NCBI RefSeq assembly: GCF_900101815.1
Contig: NZ_FNAO01000010.1
Coordinates: 1-64,000, forward strand
Length of the DNA stretch: 64,000 bases
Reading direction: 5' to 3'
DNA from: Pricia antarctica
GTDB taxonomy: Bacteria; Bacteroidota; Bacteroidia; Flavobacteriales; Flavobacteriaceae
Shown here: in pieces, positions 15,826-25,900 of the stretch
Layout: every line of letters begins with the position of its first letter
Numbering within the stretch: position 1 is the stretch's first letter
Position numbers and translations under genes: made by a program
Notes under the pieces: model-generated
Database searches by the model: none
What the model was told of the DNA's origin: nothing
Seen by the model: the letters and a program-made list of their open reading frames with translations, nothing else

Positions 15826-18819
15826 ATGAGTAAACTCAAGATTTCATTCATTGTATTTGTTGCAATGTTGGGGCATTTTGCCTATTCGCAAGCTACTACC
15901 GTTACCGGTGTTGTGTCTGATGAAGGCGGCACTCCACTACCTGGGGCTTCAGTTGTAGTTTCCGGAACAACAAATGGCACACAAACGGATTTCGATGGAA
16001 AGTATACGCTGACAAATGTTGCTTCCAATGCCTCCTTAAGTTTTAGTTATATAGGGTTTGTTGCCCAACAAGTGGCATTAAACGGCAGAAATTCTATTGA
16101 CATAACGTTACAGGAAGATTTACAAGCCCTTGACGAAGTAGTTGTAGTCGGCTATGGCTCTCAAAGTAGAGCTTCGGTAACCGGTGCAATCTCAAGTGTT
16201 AATTCCGAAGAAATTACCGCATTACCCGTCTCAAATGCTACCGAAGCCCTTCAAGGTCGCGCAGCAGGGGTTACGGTAGTGAATACTGGAGCTCCAGGCA
16301 CTGAGCCATCTATCACCATTAGAGGTTTGGGTACTTTTGGGAACAACAGTCCTTTATTTGTTGTTGATGGAGTTATTGTAGGTAACCTCTCTGGAATTAA
16401 TCAAAATGATATAGAAAGCATTAATGTTTTAAAGGATGCTTCCACTACTGCAGTGTATGGGGCTCAAGGTTCGAATGGTGTTGTTCTTGTCACCACGAAA
16501 AAAGGGAAACCGGGGAAAACTGAATTGTCTTTGAATTTACATAGTGGGTTTCAAATGAATACCCAGCGTTATGACCTTTTAAATACGAATCAATATTTAC
16601 AATATGCCGATGAAGCGTTTGGTATTGTTCCGAATACTCCTTCATCGTCCTCTGGCAGAAATACAAATTGGCAGAATGAAATTTACAAGACAGGATTGAT
16701 CAGAAACTATCAGATGGCTGCCTCGGGTGGCGGTGAAAAGAGCAACTTCCGGATTTCGGGTGGCTATTTTGAAAGAGAGGGTATTTTACTGGAAACAGGA
16801 TTTGAACGATATTCTTTTAGGGCAAATAGTTCTTTTGATTTTGGAAAATTAAAAGTTGGGCAGAACATGTCCGTTAATTTTAACGACATTAACCCAGAGC
16901 TTGATGCCGGTGGTCGTTCTGTCTTAGAACACGCCATTAAATCCGCTCCCTACTTGCCCATTTATAATCCAAATAATCTAGGTGGTTTTCAGGGCCCAAA
17001 CAGTGCCGGTGATGGTCAGGATGCTGAAAATCCAGTCAAAGTTTTACGATTTGGAGAGGCGCAAGATAAATCTTTTGGACTCATCGGTAATGTATATGCG
17101 GAATATGAAATTATAGAGGGGCTCACCTATAAAAGTCAGGTCGGTCTAGACTACTTCAATTTTAATAGTAATCGTTTCCTTCCGTCCTATAATACAGATA
17201 GTTTTGGCGGTACACACCAACAAACGTTTGCTGCAATAACAAAAAATTCATCTTCTGGGCAAACTATTATTTTCACAAATAGCCTAACCTACAACAAAAC
17301 ATTTGCAGATTTACACAATTTTGAATTTTTACTGTTGACGGAAAAATTTGAAAGCAAAGGAAATGGGGTGAACGCTAACAGTAGAAATGCGGTTTCTAAT
17401 GATATCAATGAGCTTTCCAATGAGGATTCCAATTTGAACAGTAATTCTTTTGAGTATAACAGACTTGGGTATTTGGGAAGATTGAATTACAACTTTGACG
17501 ATAAATACATTGCAGCATTTTCCATAAGAAGGGATGCATCTTCAAAATTCGGCGCTAACAACCGTTGGGGCTGGTTCTCTTCATATGCCTTGGGGTGGAA
17601 CATTGCTAAAGAAAACTTTATGGCAGATACTGCGTTCAGCACTTTTAAATTGCGGGGTAGTTTAGGCTATTCGGGGAATGATAAAATTGCCAATTACTTG
17701 TATAGTGCGACATTGGTGAATAATTTTTTATATCCCATTGGAGGTAGTGCAGCAGTTGGCACTACTGCTTTTGGTCTGGCAAATCCTGATTTGAAATGGG
17801 AAGAGACCAAACAACAGAACATTGGCTTGGATCTTGGATTATTTGATAACAAGTTTACTGCAGCTCTAGAATATTATGAAAACAGAAGTGATGATCTTTT
17901 GATAAGAGTTCCCACACCAACCTCTGCGGGGATCAATGAGGGAAGCCAGGTCAGGAACGTTGGTTCTGTTGAAACGAAAGGATTTGAATTAAGTCTTGGT
18001 TTCAATGATTATGAGGGAGATTTTACTTGGTCGGGTAATCTAAACCTCTCCACTAGTAAAAACAAAGCTTTGGCACTAGGTGGCGTAGAGCAGTTGATAG
18101 GAGGAGATTTTGAGGCTCAACAGATTACACGGGTCGCTGAAGGAGAATCTTTATTCCATTTCTATGGTTTGGTAACAGATGGTATTTATCAGAACCAAGC
18201 TGAAGTAGATGCTGTTTTTACGGCTGATCCTGGACAAACAACCGTTCAGGCAGGAGATATCAGGTTCAAGGATTTGAACAATGATGGAACTATCAATTCA
18301 GACGATAGGGCAATCATTGGTAACCCCCTTCCGGAGCTTACTTTCGGTCTTAATTTGGATGCAGAATACAAAAATTTTGATTTTAATTTATTTTTTACAG
18401 GTTTGATCGGTAGGGATTTGTACAACACCAACATTTATGATTTAGAAGGTATGCCGAGATTATTTAATTCCGGTGTTGCGGTATTGGACAGATGGACGCC
18501 CAGTAATCCTTCAAATACGGTGCCTAGGGCCGGTGGAGCACCACAAAACATTCAATTATCCGATCGTTTCGTAGAAGATGGCTCTTATGGAAGGCTTAAA
18601 AATCTGACCATAGGGTATACGTTGCCAGGCGATGCTTTTGGAAAAGATATAATTTCTAAATTTAGGATATATGTCAGTGGTCAAAACCTCATTACCATTA
18701 CAGACTATTCAGGTTTGGATCCAGAAGTTGGAAATGGGGATTTATTTGAATATGGAATAGACAGAGGGGAGTATCCACAACCGAAAACGTATCTGGTAGG
18801 ACTTCAAGTAACTTTTTAA
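15826..18819 (+). CDS. SusC/RagA family TonB-dependent outer-membrane transporter
   Basis: A protein of 997 residues that imports oligosaccharides across the outer membrane using TonB energy. It begins with a signal peptide ending in AYSQ. A carboxypeptidase-D-like sandwich follows (about 23-105, TGVVSDEGGTPLPGASVVV), then the SusC hallmark ALDEVVVVGYGSQ and a plug domain to about residue 225. The rest forms the 22-strand beta barrel, ending in VGLQVTF with the terminal aromatic residue needed for barrel assembly. The gene is intact. It is followed after 17 bases by its SusD partner. Given the linked enzymes, the cargo is probably glucuronoarabinoxylan oligosaccharides. A candidate promoter and a shared motif precede it. 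Confidence 0.95.
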   Translation: MSKLKISFIVFVAMLGHFAYSQATTVTGVVSDEGGTPLPGASVVVSGTTNGTQTDFDGKYTLTNVASNASLSFSYIGFVAQQVALNGRNSIDITLQEDLQALDEVVVVGYGSQSRASVTGAISSVNSEEITALPVSNATEALQGRAAGVTVVNTGAPGTEPSITIRGLGTFGNNSPLFVVDGVIVGNLSGINQNDIESINVLKDASTTAVYGAQGSNGVVLVTTKKGKPGKTELSLNLHSGFQMNTQRYDLLNTNQYLQYADEAFGIVPNTPSSSSGRNTNWQNEIYKTGLIRNYQMAASGGGEKSNFRISGGYFEREGILLETGFERYSFRANSSFDFGKLKVGQNMSVNFNDINPELDAGGRSVLEHAIKSAPYLPIYNPNNLGGFQGPNSAGDGQDAENPVKVLRFGEAQDKSFGLIGNVYAEYEIIEGLTYKSQVGLDYFNFNSNRFLPSYNTDSFGGTHQQTFAAITKNSSSGQTIIFTNSLTYNKTFADLHNFEFLLLTEKFESKGNGVNANSRNAVSNDINELSNEDSNLNSNSFEYNRLGYLGRLNYNFDDKYIAAFSIRRDASSKFGANNRWGWFSSYALGWNIAKENFMADTAFSTFKLRGSLGYSGNDKIANYLYSATLVNNFLYPIGGSAAVGTTAFGLANPDLKWEETKQQNIGLDLGLFDNKFTAALEYYENRSDDLLIRVPTPTSAGINEGSQVRNVGSVETKGFELSLGFNDYEGDFTWSGNLNLSTSKNKALALGGVEQLIGGDFEAQQITRVAEGESLFHFYGLVTDGIYQNQAEVDAVFTADPGQTTVQAGDIRFKDLNNDGTINSDDRAIIGNPLPELTFGLNLDAEYKNFDFNLFFTGLIGRDLYNTNIYDLEGMPRLFNSGVAVLDRWTPSNPSNTVPRAGGAPQNIQLSDRFVEDGSYGRLKNLTIGYTLPGDAFGKDIISKFRIYVSGQNLITITDYSGLDPEVGNGDLFEYGIDRGEYPQPKTYLVGLQVTF

Positions 18820-18836
18820 AAAATAAAAAAATAGAT

Positions 18837-20321
18837 ATGAAAGCGACAAAAATTATTTTTTCCTTTTTACTGTTCAGTGTTACCGTATTGGCAATTAACT
18901 CCTGTGGTGACGAAGATTTAGAATTGGTGAACCCCAATGGGTTATCCCCCGAGACATTTTTCAAAACAGAAACCCAGATACAGTCATCGGTAAATGCGGT
19001 TTATTCCAATTTACAAACTGGCGGATTGTATTCTAGACACATGTTTTTTTCACAAGATAATATGTCCCATGAAAATTCTGGAAATCCCCAATTGGAAGCT
19101 GATAAAAAACAATACATCGATTTTTCTTTTGACTCTAGCCATGGCCCAATTGCAGATTATTGGGAAAGTTGTTTTAGGGGAATCAACAAGGCCAACTTTG
19201 TAATTGGCAACGAAGGAATCATAAATGCTATTGATGATGCAACTGTTAGTCCAGAACTAAAAGCTAAATTTATTGGAGAGGCAAAATTTTTGCGTGCTCT
19301 TTTTTATTTTTACTTGGTCACTAGATTTGGGGACGTTCCGCTAATCACAGAAATCCCTACTACCACTGAAGGTGTTGCAATTTCTCCAAGCGATGCAATT
19401 TATGAGTTAATGATTTCTGATTTGCGAACCGCAGCTTCAACACTGCTTTCAAAAGAGGTAGAAGAGAATGGAAGGGCCACCAAAGAAGCAGCAACAGCAC
19501 TGCTGGGAAAGGTCTATTTGTTCAGACAACAATACGGACCTGCATTGGAAGAGTTTAAAAAGTTAAGTGGATTTTCTTTAGAGCCTGACTATTTTGATAA
19601 TTTTAAGGAAGAAACTGAACATGGTATTGAGTCTATTTTCGAAATAGAGTATGACGATGAGTTGGGAACAAGTGCCCAATGGGATTCCCAAGTGACCGGT
19701 GCAGGACCAAACGAGGCCACTTTCAGAGGTCAAGAATACGGATTCAATGATTGGTTTAACGTTTACCCATCAGACGACTTACTTGATGAATATGAAGATG
19801 GGGACCTAAGGTACCCGGCTACATACTATTCGGTCGGGGATACATTCGCTGGGGGAGTTGTAACAGCAGGTGACTTAACTGCCGGTGAAGAAAGGAGAGC
19901 CGGTTGGAAGAAATATCAAAACTATTATAAGGATACCAATGAGGATACCGAATCAGGTATCAATTTCAAATATTTGAGATATGCCGATGTTTTGTTGATG
20001 ATGGCAGAATGTGAAAATGAAGTTGGCACCCAAGACGCTGCTATAGCATATATTAATAGAGTTAGGGAGAGAGCTGGTTTAGATGATTTACCAAATGGCC
20101 TATCTAAAACTGCCGTATTTACAGCGATCGTCCATGAAAGAAAAGTTGAACTAGCCGGTGAACAGGTTAGATTTAATGATATTTTGAGATGGAATCTGGC
20201 ATCTACCGAATTGGCCGGTACAAACTTCCAAGCCGGTAAAAACGAATTATGGCCAATTCCTGATAGAGAAATCTCATCTAATGAAGCTATTACCTCCGCT
20301 GATCAAAATCCTGGATACTAA
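18837..20321 (+). CDS. SusD/RagB family glycan-binding lipoprotein
   Basis: A surface lipoprotein of 494 residues that caps the SusC barrel and binds the incoming glycan. The signal peptide ends in a lipobox at INSC. The mature start CGDEDLEL is acidic, matching the Bacteroidota lipoprotein export signal for surface exposure. FLRALFYFYLVTRFGDVPL lies in the TPR-like helical scaffold, and the C-terminal RVRERAGLDDL and HERKVELAGEQVRFNDILRW are typical SusD signatures. The gene is intact and ends the first transcript, with a strong terminator just downstream. Binding specificity cannot be read from sequence; the neighbouring GH67, GH10 and GH43 genes point to xylan. Confidence 0.95.
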   Translation: MKATKIIFSFLLFSVTVLAINSCGDEDLELVNPNGLSPETFFKTETQIQSSVNAVYSNLQTGGLYSRHMFFSQDNMSHENSGNPQLEADKKQYIDFSFDSSHGPIADYWESCFRGINKANFVIGNEGIINAIDDATVSPELKAKFIGEAKFLRALFYFYLVTRFGDVPLITEIPTTTEGVAISPSDAIYELMISDLRTAASTLLSKEVEENGRATKEAATALLGKVYLFRQQYGPALEEFKKLSGFSLEPDYFDNFKEETEHGIESIFEIEYDDELGTSAQWDSQVTGAGPNEATFRGQEYGFNDWFNVYPSDDLLDEYEDGDLRYPATYYSVGDTFAGGVVTAGDLTAGEERRAGWKKYQNYYKDTNEDTESGINFKYLRYADVLLMMAECENEVGTQDAAIAYINRVRERAGLDDLPNGLSKTAVFTAIVHERKVELAGEQVRFNDILRWNLASTELAGTNFQAGKNELWPIPDREISSNEAITSADQNPGY

Positions 20322-20353
20322 AAATTTTATTTTGAGTTAGTTTAGTTTAATTT

Positions 20354-20383
20354 AAGGCAGCATGTGAAAGCATGCTGCCTTTT
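20354..20383 (+). terminator. Rho-independent terminator after the SusD gene
   Basis: A perfect 11-base stem, AAGGCAGCATG with CATGCTGCCTT, encloses the loop TGAAAG and runs into a short T-tract. It lies 33 bases after the SusD stop and should separate the abundant susCD transcript from the GH67 gene, which probably has its own promoter in the 260 bases that follow. That following stretch holds the motif copy at 20611-20628 and a weaker inverted one at 20466-20484. Confidence 0.85.
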
Positions 20384-20671
20384 ACATATAAGATTATCCA
20401 TATGATAAGTCCGCATTTATAAGGGCAGCAAAAATTAATGATTCTTTGCCGTTTCTGAAATGGAATTAACGTAAAGCGTCTCGTACAAATTAATTTTTAG
20501 GTAAAGTGCATTCTAGAAATTAGTAAATCACCAGTTGTATTAGTTTTACATAAATGAAAATGTGCTAGGTATATTGCAACATTATCTTTAACCAGGCTAT
20601 TATAGTTTTAAAACGCCGCTTATCGTAAAAGGCCTTCTATTTTGAAGGTTATCATTTTCAAAAAGTTTAAA

Positions 20672-22846
20672 ATGAATTTAAATAAACTGTTGTTTCTTCT
20701 TTATTTTTCGATCTGCCTTAATGCCAATAGTCAGAATTTGGATGGCTATAAGCTTTGGTTAAACTATGATAAAATAGAGGATCCCCAATTAGCATCCGAT
20801 TATTCGAATCTCGTTCGTTCTATTTATTTATCCAACAGTAGTGATATACTAAAAAATGCCCAAAATGAATTAGGTCGGGCAATACCTCGGTTACTAGAGA
20901 AAAATGGGTCTTATACTGCTACTATCCAGCCAGAAAATACATTGATAATAGAACTTTTCGAAAAACTTCCCAGTGATTTAAGATTACAATTAGAAAATGA
21001 TTTCCGTACTACAAACGATGAAGGCTTTCTTATAAAAACCATTAGTTATAAGAGCAATCCAGTTACGGTTATAAGTGCCAAAAAGGATATTGGAATACTA
21101 TATGGTGTTTTTAGGTTGCTACATCTGATGCAGACCCACCAAAAGCTAACTACCATTGACTTAATAGATAGTCCAAAGGTGAAACTGAGAATGTTAGACC
21201 ATTGGGATAATTTAGACCGAACCGTTGAAAGAGGATATGCCGGGTTTTCACTTTGGAACTGGCAAAAACTTCCTGGGTATATTGATCAACGTTATATTGA
21301 TTACGCGCGGGCAAATGCATCCATAGGTATTAATGCTACTGTGTTAACAAATGTAAATGCCAATGCATTGATACTGAATCCAATGTATTTGGATAAGGTA
21401 GAGGCATTGGCCACTATTTTCAGAAGTTACGGCATTCAAGTTTATTTAACCGCAAGGTTTTCTGCCCCAATTGAACTCGGGAACTTAAAAACAGCGGACC
21501 CCCTTGATCCAGACGTTCAAAATTGGTGGAAAAACAAAGCTGCTGAAATTTATAAGCGTATTCCAGATTTTGGCGGATTTTTGGTCAAAGCCAATTCAGA
21601 AGGACAACCAGGCCCCCAAAATTACGGTCGTAATCACGTTGACGGAGCCAATATGATGGCCACCGCCTTGGAACCTTACGGGGGAATTGTCATTTGGCGT
21701 GCTTTTGTTTATTCAGAACATGATGATACGGATAGGGCCAAACAGGCGTATGACGAGTTTTTACCCTATGATGGTAAGTTCATGGACAATGTACTGGTGC
21801 AGGTAAAAAACGGACCGATCGATTTTCAACCCAGGGAGCCTTTTCATCCATTGTTCGGGGCTATGAAACAAACGCCATTGGTTATTGAGTTTCAAATCAC
21901 CCAAGAGTATTTGGGCTTTAGCACCCATTTGGTATTCTTACCCAAGCTTTTTGAGGAAGTTTTAGATGCCGATACTTTTCAAAAAGGAAAAGGTTCTACC
22001 GTGTCAAAAGTAATTGACGGTAGTCTATACGGTAATACATTGACGGGTATGGCCGGTGTTGCCAATATTGGTACCGACTTAAATTGGACAGGACATCCGT
22101 TTGCCCAAGCAAATTGGTATGGCTTTGGTCGTTTGGCTTGGAATCCGTACTTGAGTGCAGAAACTATAGCCGAGGAATGGTTAAAAGCCACCTACAGTAG
22201 TGAGAAAGCATTTGTAGAACCCTTGAAAAAAATGATGATCACCTCTAGGGAAGCGGTTGTCAATTATATGACTCCGTTAGGGCTTCACCATATTTTCGAT
22301 ACCGGGCACCACTACGGTCCAGGCCCATGGGTAGATGATTTGGGTAGACCGGACTGGAATCCAGTATATTATCATAATGCTGATTATAATGGTATTGGTT
22401 TTGACCGAACGCCAACGGGTAGTAATGCTACTGAGCAGTATGCAAAAGAACTTGAAACTATATATAATGATACCCGTAAAATTCCTGAAAAATATTTGCT
22501 TTGGTTCCATCATTTGCCATGGGATTATAAACTAAAAAACGGGATTGATTTGTGGGATGGTTTGGCCCTTAAATATCAAGAGGGTGTAAATCAAGTAAAG
22601 GATATGATCACTACTTGGAAAAATGCCAAACCTTACTTGACCGAAGGTCAATTCAAGGAAATAAATATGTTACTTCAGATTCAACTGAAGGAAGCAGAAT
22701 GGTGGAGAGATGCCTGTTTACTTTATTTTCAAACCTTTTCACAAAGGCCATTACCAAAGGGTGTTGATAAACCGGCCCACACCTTAGCATACTATCGCTC
22801 TCTAAAATTTCCTTTTGCACCGGGTATCCGTCCGCAATGGGACTAA
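20672..22846 (+). CDS. Alpha-glucuronidase, GH67
   Basis: The enzyme removes (4-O-methyl-)glucuronic acid from the non-reducing end of xylo-oligosaccharides. I chose the ATG at 20672 because it gives a clean signal peptide (MNLNKLLFLLYFSICLNANS before Gln); a TTG ten codons upstream adds a basic stretch. The N-terminal GH67N domain spans about 20-150, the catalytic barrel about 150-480, and the C-terminal domain the rest. The expected acid Glu310 (ANSEGQPGPQ), Asp384 (NGPIDF) and Glu412 (ITQEYLG) are present at spacings close to those of the characterised Geobacillus enzyme. HHYGPGPWVDDL is also conserved. At 724 residues the length is normal. It is probably periplasmic. Its presence is the strongest single sign that the locus targets glucuronoxylan. 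Confidence 0.95.
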   Translation: MNLNKLLFLLYFSICLNANSQNLDGYKLWLNYDKIEDPQLASDYSNLVRSIYLSNSSDILKNAQNELGRAIPRLLEKNGSYTATIQPENTLIIELFEKLPSDLRLQLENDFRTTNDEGFLIKTISYKSNPVTVISAKKDIGILYGVFRLLHLMQTHQKLTTIDLIDSPKVKLRMLDHWDNLDRTVERGYAGFSLWNWQKLPGYIDQRYIDYARANASIGINATVLTNVNANALILNPMYLDKVEALATIFRSYGIQVYLTARFSAPIELGNLKTADPLDPDVQNWWKNKAAEIYKRIPDFGGFLVKANSEGQPGPQNYGRNHVDGANMMATALEPYGGIVIWRAFVYSEHDDTDRAKQAYDEFLPYDGKFMDNVLVQVKNGPIDFQPREPFHPLFGAMKQTPLVIEFQITQEYLGFSTHLVFLPKLFEEVLDADTFQKGKGSTVSKVIDGSLYGNTLTGMAGVANIGTDLNWTGHPFAQANWYGFGRLAWNPYLSAETIAEEWLKATYSSEKAFVEPLKKMMITSREAVVNYMTPLGLHHIFDTGHHYGPGPWVDDLGRPDWNPVYYHNADYNGIGFDRTPTGSNATEQYAKELETIYNDTRKIPEKYLLWFHHLPWDYKLKNGIDLWDGLALKYQEGVNQVKDMITTWKNAKPYLTEGQFKEINMLLQIQLKEAEWWRDACLLYFQTFSQRPLPKGVDKPAHTLAYYRSLKFPFAPGIRPQWD

Positions 22847-22918
22847 AAATTGAGCTGTTTGTCCTCTTGTGCATTAATGTGGAATACCTATTAAAAAATA
22901 TTTAAATTGTAGGCAATA

Positions 22919-25900
22919 ATGAAAGGAAATCTGTTGTCTTTGCTGTCCATAAGCTTTTGCCTACTCTTAGCAGGTCCCGCCAAAGGTCAGACCAATAACC
23001 ACCAATATCACTTTGTCACTATTGATGAAGGTTTTCCGAAAAGTGCCATTACCGATATTATTCAAGGTCATGATGGGCTTATTTGGATCGCTACGAATGG
23101 AGAAGGACTCTACCAATATAACGGCACCGACTTAAAAGTCTATAAACACAATCCGAAAGATAGTACCAGTATCAATAGCTCTATAGTAAATACTATATTC
23201 TTGGATTCTGATAATACTATTTGGGTCGGCACCGAAGGAGGCTTGAATAAGTATAATTTGACCCTTGATGCATTCGAGGAAATTAAAATTGCTGGTATTC
23301 AATCGGAAGATGAGAATTATTCTGTTTTTTCGATTCGTGAAACCTCAAACAAATCTTTACTAATAGGAACCCCCGGTAATGGACTATATAAGCTAGCGCC
23401 TAACAGGCTTTCAATTCAAAAAATCAATGAAAGATTATCCTTAAATAGTACCAAAATCATTATAAATTCAATGTTGCCCATTGAAGATGGCAATATGTTA
23501 CTTGGCACCAATATGGGCCTTTTCATCTATAATGAGACCTTACATATTTGGGAAAAGAAACGATTCGAAACCGAAAATGGCCCCGAAGAAATTGATTATG
23601 CCATAGAATCACTTGCAAATGACGAAGCGAATAACCTTTTAATAGGCACTTTTAATAGAGGCTTGGTCAGGATTAATACATCTTCGGAAATTTATACTTC
23701 TGAAGTTTTCGATTTCACTAAAAAACGAATTTTTGATATTGAAATAACGGCTGACCATACCATACTCTGTGCTACTGAGAACGACGGTTTATTTGTTTTG
23801 GAAGCCAACGGAAACGTGAGTGAGAATTATAGATATGACAAGACCGAACCGAGTAATATTCTTTCCAATTCTATTTGGTCTATTTGCCGAGATGCCCAAA
23901 ATCGAATTTGGATAGGCTATTACAATAGGGGCATCGGTGTTTATGATGCTTTGTATGATAAGTTTTCCGATTTACAAAGTATTCCGAATAAGAAGAATTC
24001 CCTTCAGTCACCTTCTGTTACAGGGATAGTACAAGCTGATGATAATCATCTATTAATAGCAATGGATGGCGGTGGAATTGATAAATTTAATTTAAAAACC
24101 AAAGAATTCTCCCATCTATCGGGGAATACCAATATCAAAGGTCTTGATAAATTAGATGTTCAAACCATCTATCTCGATAATGAAAAGAACCTATGGGCAG
24201 GAACATGGAGTTCTGGCATCTATTATTTAAAGAAGGGAAGTAATACGTTTATAAACTATAATACGGCCAATACCGAGGGTAGACTCACCTCAAATAGAAT
24301 TACCGGTTTTTCGGAAGATTCAAAGGGCACTTTATGGATTGCTACCTTTTTTGGCGGCTTGCACTCCTTTAATTCAGAAACCAAGGAATTTTTGAGTCAC
24401 TCCAATGATTCATTTAAGACCATTTATGGGAACGAGGGGCATATTCGTACGGTTTTTGTAGATCATAATGACAATATTTGGCTCGGAACACCCAAAGGGC
24501 TTTTTAAGGTGATTTCGAGTAATAAAACCACCTATCAAACCATCGCTATAAATGAGCCTATCTCAAATAATGCACTAGTTGAGGATAAAATAAACACTAG
24601 AACTATTTTTGAGGATAGCAGAGATAACATTTGGTTTGGAACCTATGGAAAAGGTCTTGGTAAGATAACTACCCAAAATAACCATATAGAATGGTTTCAA
24701 ACCGAAGAGGGATTATCCATAGAGAACATATCATCTATAATCGAGGACAACAACAACAATATTTGGGTAAGCGGGGATACAGGTCTATCTATGCTGGATA
24801 CCCAAACCAAAGAATTTTCCAATTACAATAAAGAAGATGGGTTACTAGTAAATAATTTTAATTTCAATTCAGTTCTAAAAGACAATAAAGGCATATTATA
24901 TTTTGGAAGTTACGAAGGAATAGATTATTTCAATCCCAATAAAATTATCCAAAACCAGAACGAACCAATCGTTTATTTGACGGATTTTAAATTGTTCAAT
25001 AATTCGGTTGTTCCCGCAGCTAAAAACTCGCCACTTACTAAAAATATTTCTGAAATCCAGAAATTAACGTTAAAACCAAGTGAATTTGTTTTTACATTAG
25101 AATTTGCCGCTATAAATTTCACACGTGCCAATACCAATCAATATGCTTATTATTTAGAAGGTTTTGAAGAAAATTGGAACTATGTCGGGAACAATAGATC
25201 AGCCACGTATACCAACCTATCGCCCGGAGAGTATACCTTTCATGTTAAAGCTTCCAATAACGATGGTGTTTGGGCAGAAAATCCTTTATCCCTTCCTATA
25301 ACCATCCTTGCGCCATGGTGGGCTACTTCTTGGGCAGTTCTACTATACATCCTTTTATTTATAGGATTGGCCTGGTCTATTAATTGGTTTTTGAATAAAA
25401 GATTAGAGGATAAAAGAACATTAAAATTAGAAAGGGAACAGCGACAACAAGAAGAACTCTTAAATGAAAAGAAAATACAATTCTTCACTAATATATCCCA
25501 TGAATTCAGAACACCCTTAACATTGATCATCAACCCTATTACCGATATTATAGAATCAAATCAGATGAAGCTGAATAAAGGCATTAAAGATAAACATAGA
25601 ATTATTTACAGGAATGCGCAACGTATGAAGAATCTGATAGATGAACTTATGGATTTTAGAAAACTTCATCTCAATAGATTAACATTGAATGCTTCCCAAA
25701 TTGATGCCTTTAAATTTGTTAAGGAAGTAGTGGAACATTTTGAAGAGGAGGCGTTTGAAAAAAATATAATTCTAACCACTGAATCCGATGACAAGGAGTC
25801 CGATTTTTGGGCCGATCCGGGATTATTGGAAAAAGTCATTTTCAATCTTCTTTCCAATGCATTTAAAGCAACTGCTGAAAATGGAATAATAACGTTGGGT

